A DNA stretch of 64,000 bases from Pseudoalteromonas rubra (GCF_000238295.3 NZ_AHCD03000036.1:62001-126000); one strand, 5' to 3'; counted from the first letter of the stretch, positions 25,901-34,639 are shown. Notes: generated from the sequence alone by a model not told the origin. A program made the numbers and translations.

Positions 25901-28900
25901 CCAAGCCTGCCGTTGCATATGATACCGGCGCAGATTGTTCAGCTGGACACCATGCCATTCACTGCTAACGGCAAGATAGATCGTGCCCGGCTGGTCCGTC
26001 AGCAGAGTACAGACACAGCGCAATTGATTCCACCAACAACAGCATTGGCAAGATCTGTAGCAGAGATTTGGGCCGCAGGGTTGCAACTTGAGTCACAACA
26101 GGTAGGGATGCAGAGCAATTTCTTCGAGTTGGGTGGACATTCATTACTGGCAATGAACCTAGTACACAAAATTCACCAAACCTTGCATTCTGAGGTGCCT
26201 GTACAGTGCCTATTCGAAACGCCTGTTCTGGCTGAATTCACAGAGTTGGTTGCACAGTATCAGCATACTGTCAGCGAGTTGAGTGTGACAAAAGCCCCGC
26301 TGTCGCAGCACGGTTATCCCCTGTCAGCGGCTCAGCGCAGAATGTGGTTTATTGACCAGCTTGGGGGCTCGAGCACGCAATACAATCTGAATTACCAGTT
26401 TGAGGTGCAGGGCGAGTTTGACGTTGAAGCGGCGCAGCGGGCATTGCTGTTGATGTTAGACCGACATGCGATACTGAGAACCACTTACCATGAAACTGAA
26501 GCGGGTGAAGTACAAGTGGTGCAGCCGCTTACAGAGTTTAAGCTGGCACATTATCGCACCACACCACAGCAGTATACAGACGTACTGGCTCAGGCTACGG
26601 CGCAAATTAATGCCGCCTTTGACCTGAAAAAAGCGCCATTGCTGCGAGCGGCCTACATTGAGGGTGGACAGCACGAGACGGGCACTCTGCTATTGAGCTT
26701 GCACCATATCGCCACAGATGGCTGGTCAATGAACGTGTTTTTCACCGAGTTTGTTACTTTCTACCAGAGTGAATTAGCAGATCAGTCGGTGGCATTACCG
26801 GACAATCCGCTGGCTTATACAGACTATGCCGTTTGGCAGCAGCGCTACTTGTCCAGCGCTGCCTGTCAGACTTCGTTAGACTACTGGTGTGCGCAACTAC
26901 AGGATGCACCTGCACAGCATGGTATCGCCCTGGATTTCCCACGACCGCAGACCAAGCAGCAAGGTGGTGCCGTGGTATCTCGCAGGCTACCTCAGGCCCA
27001 GGCCCAGGCGCTCACGCTGTTTATCGGTGAACATAATCTGACGCCGTTTATGCTGGCACATGCGGCATTGGCGCTGGTGGTGACTCAGCATGGTCTTGAT
27101 ACCCAGTGTGTGATCGGTACGCCCGTAGCGGGCAGACATGATCAGCAGTTGGCCAGCTTAGTGGGGTTATTTGTTAACACCGTGGCCCTGACCGCGCGGA
27201 CAGATTTCGCCACGCTGGGCGAGTATCTTGCGCACATTCGAGAAATCAATGTTGCTGCGCAGTCGCATAACCTGGTGCCATTCGATACCGTGGTGGATGC
27301 GCTCAAGGTGACGCGCTCCGCTGCACTCTCTCCTGTGTTTCAGATCATGCTGACGACCGACAGTGAGGAGAACTTTAGGCTGGGTCAGGCGTCTGCGAGT
27401 GATTCGCTCAATGGTGTTGCATTCCAGGCAGTATCTGGCAGCGCAGTCACGACCAAATTTGATCTCGACATTCATTTTGACTTGTCCCCAACACAGCTGA
27501 CGATGCACTGGGTATATGACACCAGTTTGTTCAAGGCTGACACCATCGAGCGGGTTGCGCAGCAAGTGGAGCAGGTATTGTTACAGTGCGTGGAGCAACA
27601 AGACATCCTATCGCTGCCTTTACCTTCGCTCACTGTATGCAGTGAGACGCAAGTGACGGCGCTGCTTGAACGTTTGCAGTCCGAGGCCCCAGTATATTCA
27701 GTCGATGCAGCCAGCCTGGCAGAATGTTGGCTACATACCGTAGCGCAACGCGCTAAAGAGGTTGCCCTAGTCTGGCGGGACGAGACATGGACTTTCGATG
27801 CGCTGGCACAGCGTGTGACACAGTGTGCTCAGGCATTGGTGAGTCACTATGGCGTGGGTCGGGGTCAGGTTGTTGCGGTCCAAATGGACAAAAGTGATGA
27901 CATGGTGGTTGCTTTACTTGCCATCTTACGTAGCGGCGCAGCTTATCTGCCACTGGACCCCAATGCGCCGCAATCACGTGCCGATTATGTATTGGCGGAT
28001 GCAAACGCATGCTTATTGATCACGCAGCCGGATTATCAGGCTCGCCACGGAGATCTGGCCTGTCCGGTGGTCAGCCTTGCCACGCTGCAAGACGCGACGG
28101 TTAAGCACGAAGTGGTACTGGACAAGGCGTCTGCGCAAGACCTTGCCTATGTGATTTACACGTCAGGGACTACCGGGCAACCAAAAGGGGTCATGGTGTC
28201 TCATCACAATGCGCTGGCATTGATGGCACAGATGCAGCAGTGGCCCATTTGTCAGGACAACAAGAACTGGGGATGGAACGCAAACTATGTGTTTGATGCG
28301 TCACTGCAGGGTTTGCTGCAATTGATTGCTGGTATGACACTGACGCCCATCCCAGAGGCGCTGAAACTGCAACCCCAGCAGTTTGCACAATACCTCGGTG
28401 AAACCTCTGTTTCGGTGCTGGATTGTACACCGAGCCTGGTTGAAATGTGGCTGGATGAGGGTCTGGGTGCACAGCTCCCCGATCTGATCATTGGTGGCGA
28501 AGCCATTTCTGAGTCTTTGTGGCAACGTTTAGTCGCCTGGCAACAAGCGTTTGCACGCAGTGCTTTGAATGTGTACGGACCCACTGAGTGCACAGTCAAT
28601 GCGACAGTTGCCCCCATCACAGGCGCCTGTCCGCACCTGGGACTGCCATTGCCTTACAACCGTGTGTATGTACTGGATGCTTATTTGCGGCCCGTTGCTG
28701 AGGGCATGAGTGGTGAGCTGTATATCAGTGGTGATGGTGTCTCGAAGGGCTACCTGGGTAAGCCTGAACTGACTGCTCAGTGCTTTATCGACTCTCCGTT
28801 TAGCGATGTTCAGCCTGGTCATCACCAGCTATACAAAACCGGCGATATGGTGCGTTATGCGGATGGTTTGTTGCATTACCTTGGTCGAACTGACAACCAG

Positions 28901-30205
28901 GTGAAGCTCAATGGCTATCGCATTGAACTGGCCGAGATTGAGCAGCAACTGCTGACGATAGCAGAGGTGATGCGCGCGCATGTGATGATTGTTGAAGGGC
29001 AAAATCACACCCCGGCATTGGTGGCGTATGTTCAGCCCCGCTCTGAGCAGTTTAATTATGCTGAATTGAGCGTGGCACTGCGCGCTAAATTGCCTGGTTA
29101 TATGGTGCCACAGCACGTGATTGCTGTCTCAGACTGGCCTGTCACACGAAATGGCAAGCTCGATATCAAGGCACTGCCTCAGGTTGAGTCATCCTGTTCG
29201 GGTGAGCGGCTGAGCACAGCCACAGAGTTTAAGCTGGCATCTGTCTGGCGCGCGGTATTGAGACTACCGGAAGATAAGGCGTTTTATAAAGACTCGAGCT
29301 TTTTCACTGTGGGTGGTAACTCACTGCAAGCGGTCGCGCTGGTGCGGGCAATGAAAAAGGCCTTCAGTGTACACATCAGCGCGCTGGATGTGTTCCAGCA
29401 GCAAACCCTGGCAGCATTAGCCGCCCTGGTGGATGCCTCAGGTGGTCAGTGCGGTGACAAGATGGAGCTGGTGTGCTTGCGCGAAGGCGATAGCCAGCTG
29501 TCTCCCATTGTATTTATTCACCCAGTGGGCGGTCAGCTGACGTGTTATGCCGAGTTAGTGGCGCAGTTGCACACTGAGGCCCCGATTTACGGCTTGCAGT
29601 CCATCACTGAGCAGGGCGAGTCCATCGCGGCCCTGGCCGGGCACTATTGGTCTGTGCTTCAGCAAGGTCTGGGGCAGCGCGCTTATCACCTGGTTGGCTG
29701 GTCAATGGGAGGCGTGATCGGTCATGCCATGCAAAGCCTGGCCGAGGAGCAGGTGCTAAGCCTGACGATGATTGATGCCTATGTCCCGGAACTACAAAAC
29801 CTCGAACATCATGAGTTGGCGCGGCTGGGTACTTTCGCTGCGGAATTAGGCGTGTCACTGGAAGGCATTGCCATGGCTGATGTCGAGCCACTAAGCAGTG
29901 AGCAACGTTTGGCACTGTTACATCAGTTATGTGTCGCACAACAGGTTGTGTCTGAAGACTTCTCGCTCGCAGACCTGCAAGTCCAGTGGCAGATTTTGAG
30001 CCATAACCAGGCGCTGTTTGCGGCTCATAGTTGTGCACCGTCAGGAGGTCATGCACGACTCATTTATGCCAATGATTTTTCTGCCTCTGATGGCTGGGAA
30101 ACGCGTTTGGCACATTGCGAATTTCACCCCATTGCGGATACGGATCATCATGACATTATCCGCAGAAATGAACTTAAAACACTGATTAATAAGTATTTAA
30201 ATTAA
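22916..30205 (+). CDS. Nonribosomal peptide synthetase 3 (docking-C-A-T-C-A-T-TE)
   Basis: 2429 aa. A TubC-like docking domain (residues 1-50) is followed by C (VHHIAADG ~208), A (YTSGSTG ~689), T (Ser ~1076), C (LHHIATDG ~1263), A (YTSGTTG ~1748), T (Ser ~2136) and a terminal thioesterase with GWSMGG (Ser ~2263) and a late DTDHHDII that may hold the catalytic His. Pocket residues read DAFFMGITF for the first A (close to Ile/Val codes) and DAQDIGVVN for the second (Gln-like). All core motifs look intact. The second A domain closely resembles that of NRPS2 in the pocket region (FDAS.Q and NVYGPTECTVNAT in both), suggesting module duplication. The TE releases the product by hydrolysis or cyclisation, which cannot be decided from sequence. 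Confidence 0.95.
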   Translation: MSVEHIIEQCSSLGIGLSTDGQNLNITGEKSNLIPELIAMLKENKPALIAHIQQFAALESERQRYHIAPVDRNGQLPVSSAQRRIWLSQQLSDSAAVYNMPNSVRVEGQFDEQLARQAIQMIIARHEVLRTVVRYEGEQLVQVIREAGDVDFVIEDYSHLSAEQSEALALEYVHKDAQKPFDLQRDLMFRGGFIRQSAEHGTLFFNVHHIAADGWSMALLLDDFKHFYNALFTGQTPDLPAVPVQYADYANWQYELLNGDQIAASKSYWLTQLQDLPTVHDIGLDFPRPASTGGKSDFCAVQLPGALSDQLKALAVSQNTSLFVLFHAAVSVLLSRYAGSDDVVVGTPVAGRKQKELERTFGCFINNLVLRLHTDAQQSFAALLGSAKQVNEAALEHQDIPFEYLVEALQPERSNSYHPLFQIALVQNNLDVTDEADIPMAGDVSLESFDAAELSAKYDIQINLVETLDGIRVSFSFDTNLFKAETITRMTRQLQAICLQIADNPDRPVGELVLSDEQEVAQLKTWEHKVEYQSRQLPIHRYVERWAAKAPTRQAICVADTRVNYDELNTRANQLAAYLQAQGVVPGDYIGVAFERSAELVIAMLAIVKAGAVYVPLDPGYPAARLQYMVEDTGLTCVLTNTALASLFEAYVSDVVAIDAEKVADAIQAQQRDNLNVDTTAQDLAYVIYTSGSTGQPKGVMVEHAGIERLVIAPNYVSLSPVDNILFISNTAFDAATFEIWGALANGATLYGLDKACLLDANRFAEAVRRLEISVAFVTVALFNQIVAIRPDAFGSLSTVMVGGDKLDKHSIDQALSHGKPAHLYNIYGPTENTTFSTFYEINAIDEGAYPIGQAISGTGCYILDAELKRCAIGVVGELYLSGTGLARGYLNKPDMTAQRFIEAKSITNERLYRTGDLVKWDEHGNVCFVGRADSQVKIRGFRIEIGEIEHALMCLPEIKEAVVQVENEGGQKCLIAYVTCHQAQSVETLKQALKPSLPLHMIPAQIVQLDTMPFTANGKIDRARLVRQQSTDTAQLIPPTTALARSVAEIWAAGLQLESQQVGMQSNFFELGGHSLLAMNLVHKIHQTLHSEVPVQCLFETPVLAEFTELVAQYQHTVSELSVTKAPLSQHGYPLSAAQRRMWFIDQLGGSSTQYNLNYQFEVQGEFDVEAAQRALLLMLDRHAILRTTYHETEAGEVQVVQPLTEFKLAHYRTTPQQYTDVLAQATAQINAAFDLKKAPLLRAAYIEGGQHETGTLLLSLHHIATDGWSMNVFFTEFVTFYQSELADQSVALPDNPLAYTDYAVWQQRYLSSAACQTSLDYWCAQLQDAPAQHGIALDFPRPQTKQQGGAVVSRRLPQAQAQALTLFIGEHNLTPFMLAHAALALVVTQHGLDTQCVIGTPVAGRHDQQLASLVGLFVNTVALTARTDFATLGEYLAHIREINVAAQSHNLVPFDTVVDALKVTRSAALSPVFQIMLTTDSEENFRLGQASASDSLNGVAFQAVSGSAVTTKFDLDIHFDLSPTQLTMHWVYDTSLFKADTIERVAQQVEQVLLQCVEQQDILSLPLPSLTVCSETQVTALLERLQSEAPVYSVDAASLAECWLHTVAQRAKEVALVWRDETWTFDALAQRVTQCAQALVSHYGVGRGQVVAVQMDKSDDMVVALLAILRSGAAYLPLDPNAPQSRADYVLADANACLLITQPDYQARHGDLACPVVSLATLQDATVKHEVVLDKASAQDLAYVIYTSGTTGQPKGVMVSHHNALALMAQMQQWPICQDNKNWGWNANYVFDASLQGLLQLIAGMTLTPIPEALKLQPQQFAQYLGETSVSVLDCTPSLVEMWLDEGLGAQLPDLIIGGEAISESLWQRLVAWQQAFARSALNVYGPTECTVNATVAPITGACPHLGLPLPYNRVYVLDAYLRPVAEGMSGELYISGDGVSKGYLGKPELTAQCFIDSPFSDVQPGHHQLYKTGDMVRYADGLLHYLGRTDNQVKLNGYRIELAEIEQQLLTIAEVMRAHVMIVEGQNHTPALVAYVQPRSEQFNYAELSVALRAKLPGYMVPQHVIAVSDWPVTRNGKLDIKALPQVESSCSGERLSTATEFKLASVWRAVLRLPEDKAFYKDSSFFTVGGNSLQAVALVRAMKKAFSVHISALDVFQQQTLAALAALVDASGGQCGDKMELVCLREGDSQLSPIVFIHPVGGQLTCYAELVAQLHTEAPIYGLQSITEQGESIAALAGHYWSVLQQGLGQRAYHLVGWSMGGVIGHAMQSLAEEQVLSLTMIDAYVPELQNLEHHELARLGTFAAELGVSLEGIAMADVEPLSSEQRLALLHQLCVAQQVVSEDFSLADLQVQWQILSHNQALFAAHSCAPSGGHARLIYANDFSASDGWETRLAHCEFHPIADTDHHDIIRRNELKTLINKYLN

Positions 30206-30225
30206 AAACAATTAAGGAAATTACC

Positions 30226-31239
30226 ATGTTAAAAGATACAGTTATTTTCAACGAGCAGTACAATGGTCAAACAGCAACATCGGCACTGAAAGAAGGGTTT
30301 TTACCGGAAGGTCCTGATTTTCCTTTGGTCATTGAAGACACCTCAGGCGCACACAATGCTGCGCAGTGGGTTGCCGATAATGCTGCACAAATTGATCAAC
30401 AGCTTAAGCAATATGGTGCCATTTTGTTGCGTGGTTTTAACGTACAAAATGAAGACGACTTCCGTGAAGTCGCCAATGAGTTCATCCCGACATTGGCGAA
30501 ATATATGGAAGGTGCTACACCGCGTACCAACCTGGGCAAAGGGGCGTACACATCGACTGAGTTCCCGAATGAGCTAAGCATCGCCCAGCACAATGAGCTG
30601 TCGTACATCAAGCAGTGGCCGATGAAAATCGCATTTAGCTGCATGATCCCAGCTGAAGAGCGCGGTGCGACACCGATTGCTGATGTCAGAAAGGTGCATG
30701 ACTTTATTGATGCGGACATCAAAGCTAAATTTGAAGCACATGGCTGGATGCTGGTTCGTAACTATGGCAATGGCCTGGGCCCAACCTGGCAAAAAGCATT
30801 CAATACCGATGATATAGAAGAAGTAAAGGCTTACTGTCAGCAGGCGGATGTTGAACTGGAGATTATCAGTGCAGACCAGATCCGTACGCGCCAGGTTCGC
30901 CCGGCAATTCGTGAGCACATTCATACTGGCGAGAAAGTCTGGTTCAACCACGCAGCTTTCTGGCATCCGTCAAGCCTGTGCCCGGTGATCAGAAAAGAAC
31001 TGGTTTCTCAGTTTGGCGAAGAAGCGCTCACGTACAACACCATGTATGGCGATGGTTCTGTTATTCCTGATGACGTCATTGAACACATTAATGAAGCTTA
31101 CAAGAAGGCTACGGTGACTTTCCTGTGGGAAAAAGGTGACGTGTTACTGATGGACAACATGCTGGTTTCGCATGGTCGTGACCCATTTAAAGGTGAGCGT
31201 CGGGTAGTAGTTTCAATGGGTGAGCCAGTGGAACTATAA
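30226..31239 (+). CDS. TauD/TfdA-family Fe(II)/2-oxoglutarate dioxygenase (SyrP-like)
   Basis: 337 aa. The iron-binding facial triad is visible as HNE near residues 125-127 (IAQHNELSYI) and the distal His in MLVSHGRDPF near 315, followed by an Arg (GERRVV) that binds 2-oxoglutarate. SyrP-type enzymes in NRPS operons hydroxylate amino acids while bound to a carrier protein; kutzneride KtzO/KtzP act on Glu this way. With two predicted Gln modules here, beta-hydroxylation of Gln is a reasonable guess but is inference. The start follows AAGGAAATTACC, 20 bp after NRPS3, so it belongs to the same operon. Confidence 0.88.
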   Translation: MLKDTVIFNEQYNGQTATSALKEGFLPEGPDFPLVIEDTSGAHNAAQWVADNAAQIDQQLKQYGAILLRGFNVQNEDDFREVANEFIPTLAKYMEGATPRTNLGKGAYTSTEFPNELSIAQHNELSYIKQWPMKIAFSCMIPAEERGATPIADVRKVHDFIDADIKAKFEAHGWMLVRNYGNGLGPTWQKAFNTDDIEEVKAYCQQADVELEIISADQIRTRQVRPAIREHIHTGEKVWFNHAAFWHPSSLCPVIRKELVSQFGEEALTYNTMYGDGSVIPDDVIEHINEAYKKATVTFLWEKGDVLLMDNMLVSHGRDPFKGERRVVVSMGEPVEL

Positions 31240-31288
31240 GTGAGTCATGAGGCTCGGTCATGCGAGCCCCAAAAATAGCAGGTTTATT

Positions 31289-32914
31289 ATGTTGCTTTAC
31301 TATATTAAAAAATTCAAAAAAATCATGTTTTTATCGGGGCTCGCTAGCTTGTTCACAGCAGCAACATCGATAGCTTTGTTTCATATGATTGGGGAAAGTG
31401 GTGAAACGGGGTTTCAGCCGCTTGAAGTGGTGGTTTTTGCCGTTTTAGTTGCTTTTTTACTGATGGCGTCGATGACAACGAGCTATTTCTTGTCTCAGTA
31501 CAGTGCGGGGACGATCAACAGTGTACGTCAGAATCTGGTCAGCCGGATCCTGGGCACCGATTACGACAAACTGGAAAAGGCAGGCAGAGCCAGGCTTTAC
31601 AATGTCCTGACTAACGACGTGAATGCCATCTCAGGGGCCCTGGCCGAAATGCCAGCGTTCATTTACAACAGCTTTTTATTGCTGGCCTGTTTTGGTTATT
31701 TGTTTGTGTTATCTGAAGTGATGTTTGGCATATTGGTGTTGGCTGCTTTCGTGTCATTTCTGATCACCAAAGTCGTGATGGCTAAGATCACACGTGCAGC
31801 GAATCAAATGCGAGAACATCAGGACCACGTATTTGAAGGCTACAAAGGTATACTGGATGGTGCAAAACAGCTTACGGTTAATAAGGACAGACGCCAGTAC
31901 TTTTTCGAAAAACGTCTGAAGCCGGTAATGACTGAACTACGTAGCAGTGAGCGCGAGTACGGGTTTGCCTGGGATATCAACCGCAATATTAGTCAGGTGG
32001 TGATCTTTATTACCTTGGGCACCATAGTGGCAGTCAGCCATTATTTACAGCGCACTGAGCTAGTGATGAGTTATATCCTGATTGTGACATACATCTCTGC
32101 GCCGTTTGGGTATGTGATGAATCTGTGGCAAAACATTGCCAGAGCGAGAGTATCATTACAAAAAATTGAGTCTTTGCAGTTAGGCAGTGAGCAGGAGAAC
32201 TGTGCTGAGCAACCTCACCAGCCACTGAGCGAAGACTGGCATGAGATTGCGTTTAAAGATGTGTCTTTTGCTTATGAATCTCAAGGGGAAGATACCGCAT
32301 TTTCTTTGCCTAAGTTAAACCTGACGTTCAATCGTGGTGAAATCATCTTTATTACAGGCGGAAATGGCAGTGGTAAGTCGACCTTCTTACATCTGTTATT
32401 GGGGCTATACACCCCGTCTAAAGGTGTGATCCAGGTTGATGATATGCCGGTCAGCGCGGCACAGCTTGATGAGTATCGTGCAAAAATAACCATGGTCCTG
32501 CCTGATTTCTATTTGTATCGTGAGCTGTTGGATGCAAATGGATCGCCTGCGAATGAAGAAAAAGCCCGTACTTTGCTGGCGCAGTTCCAGCTGGATCACA
32601 AGCTAAACGTCGACAAAGAAGGGTTTTCTGCGACACAGTTTTCCCAGGGGCAACGAAAGCGTCTGGCACTGATAGCGTCGATTTTGGAAGACAAGGATAT
32701 CTATGTTTTAGATGAGTGGGCAGCCGATCAGGACCCTCACTTCAGAGCTTTATTTTATCAGGAGCTATTACCCTGGCTGAAATCGCAAGGTAAAACGGTC
32801 ATTGCCGTTACGCATGATGATAAGTACTTCCACCTTGCAGATCGCCATATCAAGTTTGATCAGGGACAAGCACAAGAGTTAACAGAAAAAAAATGCCATG
32901 GGCAAGCAGCATAA
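31289..32914 (+). CDS. Cyclic-peptide/siderophore-type ABC exporter (SyrD/PvdE-like)
   Basis: About 541 aa from ATG 31289 (ribosome-binding AGCAGG); an ATG at 31247 would add 14 polar residues with weaker support. The N-terminal half has six TM helices (for example KIMFLSGLASLFTAATSIAL). The C-terminal NBD has Walker A GGNGSGKST, a signature FSQGQRKRL and Walker B YVLDEWAADQDP; the DEWAADQDP sequence is characteristic of the SyrD/PvdE group. PvdE exports acylated ferribactin to the periplasm, where PvdQ removes the acyl chain, which fits an acylase as first gene of this operon. Its 3' part from 32279 is duplicated just downstream. Confidence 0.92.
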   Translation: MLLYYIKKFKKIMFLSGLASLFTAATSIALFHMIGESGETGFQPLEVVVFAVLVAFLLMASMTTSYFLSQYSAGTINSVRQNLVSRILGTDYDKLEKAGRARLYNVLTNDVNAISGALAEMPAFIYNSFLLLACFGYLFVLSEVMFGILVLAAFVSFLITKVVMAKITRAANQMREHQDHVFEGYKGILDGAKQLTVNKDRRQYFFEKRLKPVMTELRSSEREYGFAWDINRNISQVVIFITLGTIVAVSHYLQRTELVMSYILIVTYISAPFGYVMNLWQNIARARVSLQKIESLQLGSEQENCAEQPHQPLSEDWHEIAFKDVSFAYESQGEDTAFSLPKLNLTFNRGEIIFITGGNGSGKSTFLHLLLGLYTPSKGVIQVDDMPVSAAQLDEYRAKITMVLPDFYLYRELLDANGSPANEEKARTLLAQFQLDHKLNVDKEGFSATQFSQGQRKRLALIASILEDKDIYVLDEWAADQDPHFRALFYQELLPWLKSQGKTVIAVTHDDKYFHLADRHIKFDQGQAQELTEKKCHGQAA

Positions 32915-32929
32915 ATAACAGGAGCACGT

Positions 32930-33130
32930 ATGTTTGAGTTTATAAATGGCCGTAAAACGCCGGAAACACCCAAAGAAGAAGTGACTGTGGTTGAAGGGGA
33001 TGGCAGTGAGATCACTGTCAATGAAACTGAGCACACCGTGAATGGTCGGGTTGTAAAAGAGCGACATGTCACCGTTTCTCGGGGTCACGGAGGGCCACAG
33101 CCTGCTACCCCAACGCCTCCATCCAAATAG
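32930..33130 (+). CDS. Small hydrophilic protein, 66 aa, unknown function
   Basis: Starts 15 bp after the exporter with a strong ribosome-binding site (AGGAGCACGT) and is therefore probably real. The product is acidic in its first half (TPKEEVTVVEGDGSEITVNE) and basic near the end (GRVVKERHVTVSRGHGG), with a Pro/Thr tail. No signal peptide, TM or Cys. It is not an MbtH protein, which would show the conserved NxEGQ and Trp-rich segment. The alternation EVTVVEGDGSEITVNETEHT suggests a small beta structure. I do not recognise it. An identical copy is at 34182-34382. Confidence 0.7.
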   Translation: MFEFINGRKTPETPKEEVTVVEGDGSEITVNETEHTVNGRVVKERHVTVSRGHGGPQPATPTPPSK

Positions 33131-33138
33131 TTTGCAAG

Positions 33139-33166
33139 ACGGTACAAAGCAGGCGCTTTGTACCGT
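33139..33166 (+). terminator. Hairpin after the NRPS operon (copy 1)
   Basis: A 12-bp perfect stem ACGGTACAAAGC / GCTTTGTACCGT with a 4-nt loop AGGC, 8 bp after the stop of the 66-aa gene. There is no T-run after it, so it may end transcription inefficiently or stabilise the mRNA 3' end. The same hairpin occurs at 34391-34418. Confidence 0.6.
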
Positions 33167-33557
33167 TCACTCATGCCACCGCGCTTACCCTTCCAGCGAC
33201 GTACCGTGTCACTGAATGATGACAAGTCAGCTTTGAACACCTCTTTTGGCACTTTTTACTCTTTGACTTTTCTTTTTTTTTTCTTCACCTTTACTTTTAG
33301 GAGCGAGTGATCCGCCTTGCGGTTTTAATACGATTGGAACATCGCGAGCTTGCTTCACAGGATCGGAGTGCAGGTTATCTATGATGAAACAGAGTGTTTA
33401 ATGCGTTAGTAATTTGCTTTAATATTGCAAATCGTGACTTAGTTAGGCAGGTGGGCGCTGAACCAGCCTATGCAGGCCCCAAAGTTGCAGTGCCCATGAC
33501 ACGAGTTAGCTACCTGGTTAAAGAAGCTTATCTCAAGGGGAAGATACCGCATTTTCT

Positions 33558-34166
33558 TTGCCTAAGTTAAACCTGACGTTCAATCGTGGTGAAATCATCT
33601 TTATTACAGGCGGAAATGGCAGTGGTAAGTCGACCTTCTTACATCTGTTATTGGGGCTATACACCCCGTCTAAAGGTGTGATCCAGGTTGATGATATGCC
33701 GGTCAGCGCGGCACAGCTTGATGAGTATCGTGCAAAAATAACCATGGTCCTGCCTGATTTCTATTTGTATCGTGAGCTGTTGGATGCAAATGGATCGCCT
33801 GCGAATGAAGAAAAAGCCCGTACTTTGCTGGCGCAGTTCCAGCTGGATCACAAGCTAAACGTCGACAAAGAAGGGTTTTCTGCGACACAGTTTTCCCAGG
33901 GGCAACGAAAGCGTCTGGCACTGATAGCGTCGATTTTGGAAGACAAGGATATCTATGTTTTAGATGAGTGGGCAGCCGATCAGGACCCTCACTTCAGAGC
34001 TTTATTTTATCAGGAGCTATTACCCTGGCTGAAATCGCAAGGTAAAACGGTCATTGCCGTTACGCATGATGATAAGTACTTCCACCTTGCAGATCGCCAT
34101 ATCAAGTTTGATCAGGGACAAGCACAAGAGTTAACAGAAAAAAAATGCCATGGGCAAGCAGCATAA
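33558..34166 (+). pseudogene. Truncated copy of the exporter ATP-binding domain
   Basis: The duplicated 3' part of the exporter gene, about 200 codons covering the whole NBD (Walker A, signature and Walker B present) but no TM domain. The only early start in frame is a TTG without a ribosome-binding site, and the sequence before it is unrelated, so it is most likely not translated. If it were, it would give a soluble NBD that could interfere with the full exporter. Called a pseudogene by truncation; the reading frame itself is undamaged. Confidence 0.85.
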
Positions 34167-34181
34167 ATAACAGGAGCACGT

Positions 34182-34382
34182 ATGTTTGAGTTTATAAATG
34201 GCCGTAAAACGCCGGAAACACCCAAAGAAGAAGTGACTGTGGTTGAAGGGGATGGCAGTGAGATCACTGTCAATGAAACTGAGCACACCGTGAATGGTCG
34301 GGTTGTAAAAGAGCGACATGTCACCGTTTCTCGGGGTCACGGAGGGCCACAGCCTGCTACCCCAACGCCTCCATCCAAATAG
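34182..34382 (+). CDS. Second identical copy of the 66-aa protein gene
   Basis: Identical in protein sequence and upstream ribosome-binding site to 32930-33130. It lies in copy 2 of the duplication behind the NBD fragment. Whether it is transcribed depends on read-through past the hairpin at 33139-33166, since no new promoter is evident. If transcribed, the duplication doubles the dosage of this gene. Confidence 0.6.
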   Translation: MFEFINGRKTPETPKEEVTVVEGDGSEITVNETEHTVNGRVVKERHVTVSRGHGGPQPATPTPPSK

Positions 34383-34390
34383 TTTGCAAG

Positions 34391-34418
34391 ACGGTACAAA
34401 GCAGGCGCTTTGTACCGT
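34391..34418 (+). terminator. Hairpin after the NRPS operon (copy 2)
   Basis: The same 12-bp stem and AGGC loop as at 33139-33166, displaced by 1252 bp. Confidence 0.58.
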
Positions 34419-34639
34419 TCACTCATGCCACCGCGCTTACCCTTCCAGCGACGTACCGTGTCACTGAATGATGACAAGTCAGCTTTGAACACCTCTTTTG
34501 GCACTTTTTACTCTTTGACTTTTCTTTTTTTTTTCTTCACCTTTACTTTTAGGAGCGAGTGATCCGCCTTGCGGTTTTAATACGATTGGAACATCGCGAG
34601 CTTGCTTCACAGGATCGGAGTGCAGGTTATCTATGATGA

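Larger units (their letters stand above)
32279..33530. repeat. Tandem duplication unit, copy 1 (1252 bp)
   Basis: Starts inside the exporter gene at TCTCAAGGGGAAGATACCGC and ends at AAAGAAGCTTA. The same sequence repeats immediately from 33531. Encoded proteins, hairpin and a 10-T run are the same in both copies, with a constant offset of 1252. The unit contains the exporter NBD, the 66-aa gene and about 400 bp of noncoding remnants. Confidence 0.95.

Noticed and set aside
13768..30205. Epimerisation or methyltransferase domains in the NRPS proteins
   Set aside because: No such core motifs were found between the C, A and T domains; lengths leave no room for extra domains except the degenerate A region.
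32930..33130. MbtH-like protein in the NRPS operon
   Set aside because: Size and place fit, but none of the conserved MbtH residues (NxEGQ, Trp-rich segment) are present.
33167..33530. Insertion-sequence or reverse-strand gene remnant between the 66-aa gene and the duplication edge
   Set aside because: Short protein-like stretches occur on the minus strand with apparent frame breaks, but I recognise no transposase or terminal repeats, so no feature is claimed.
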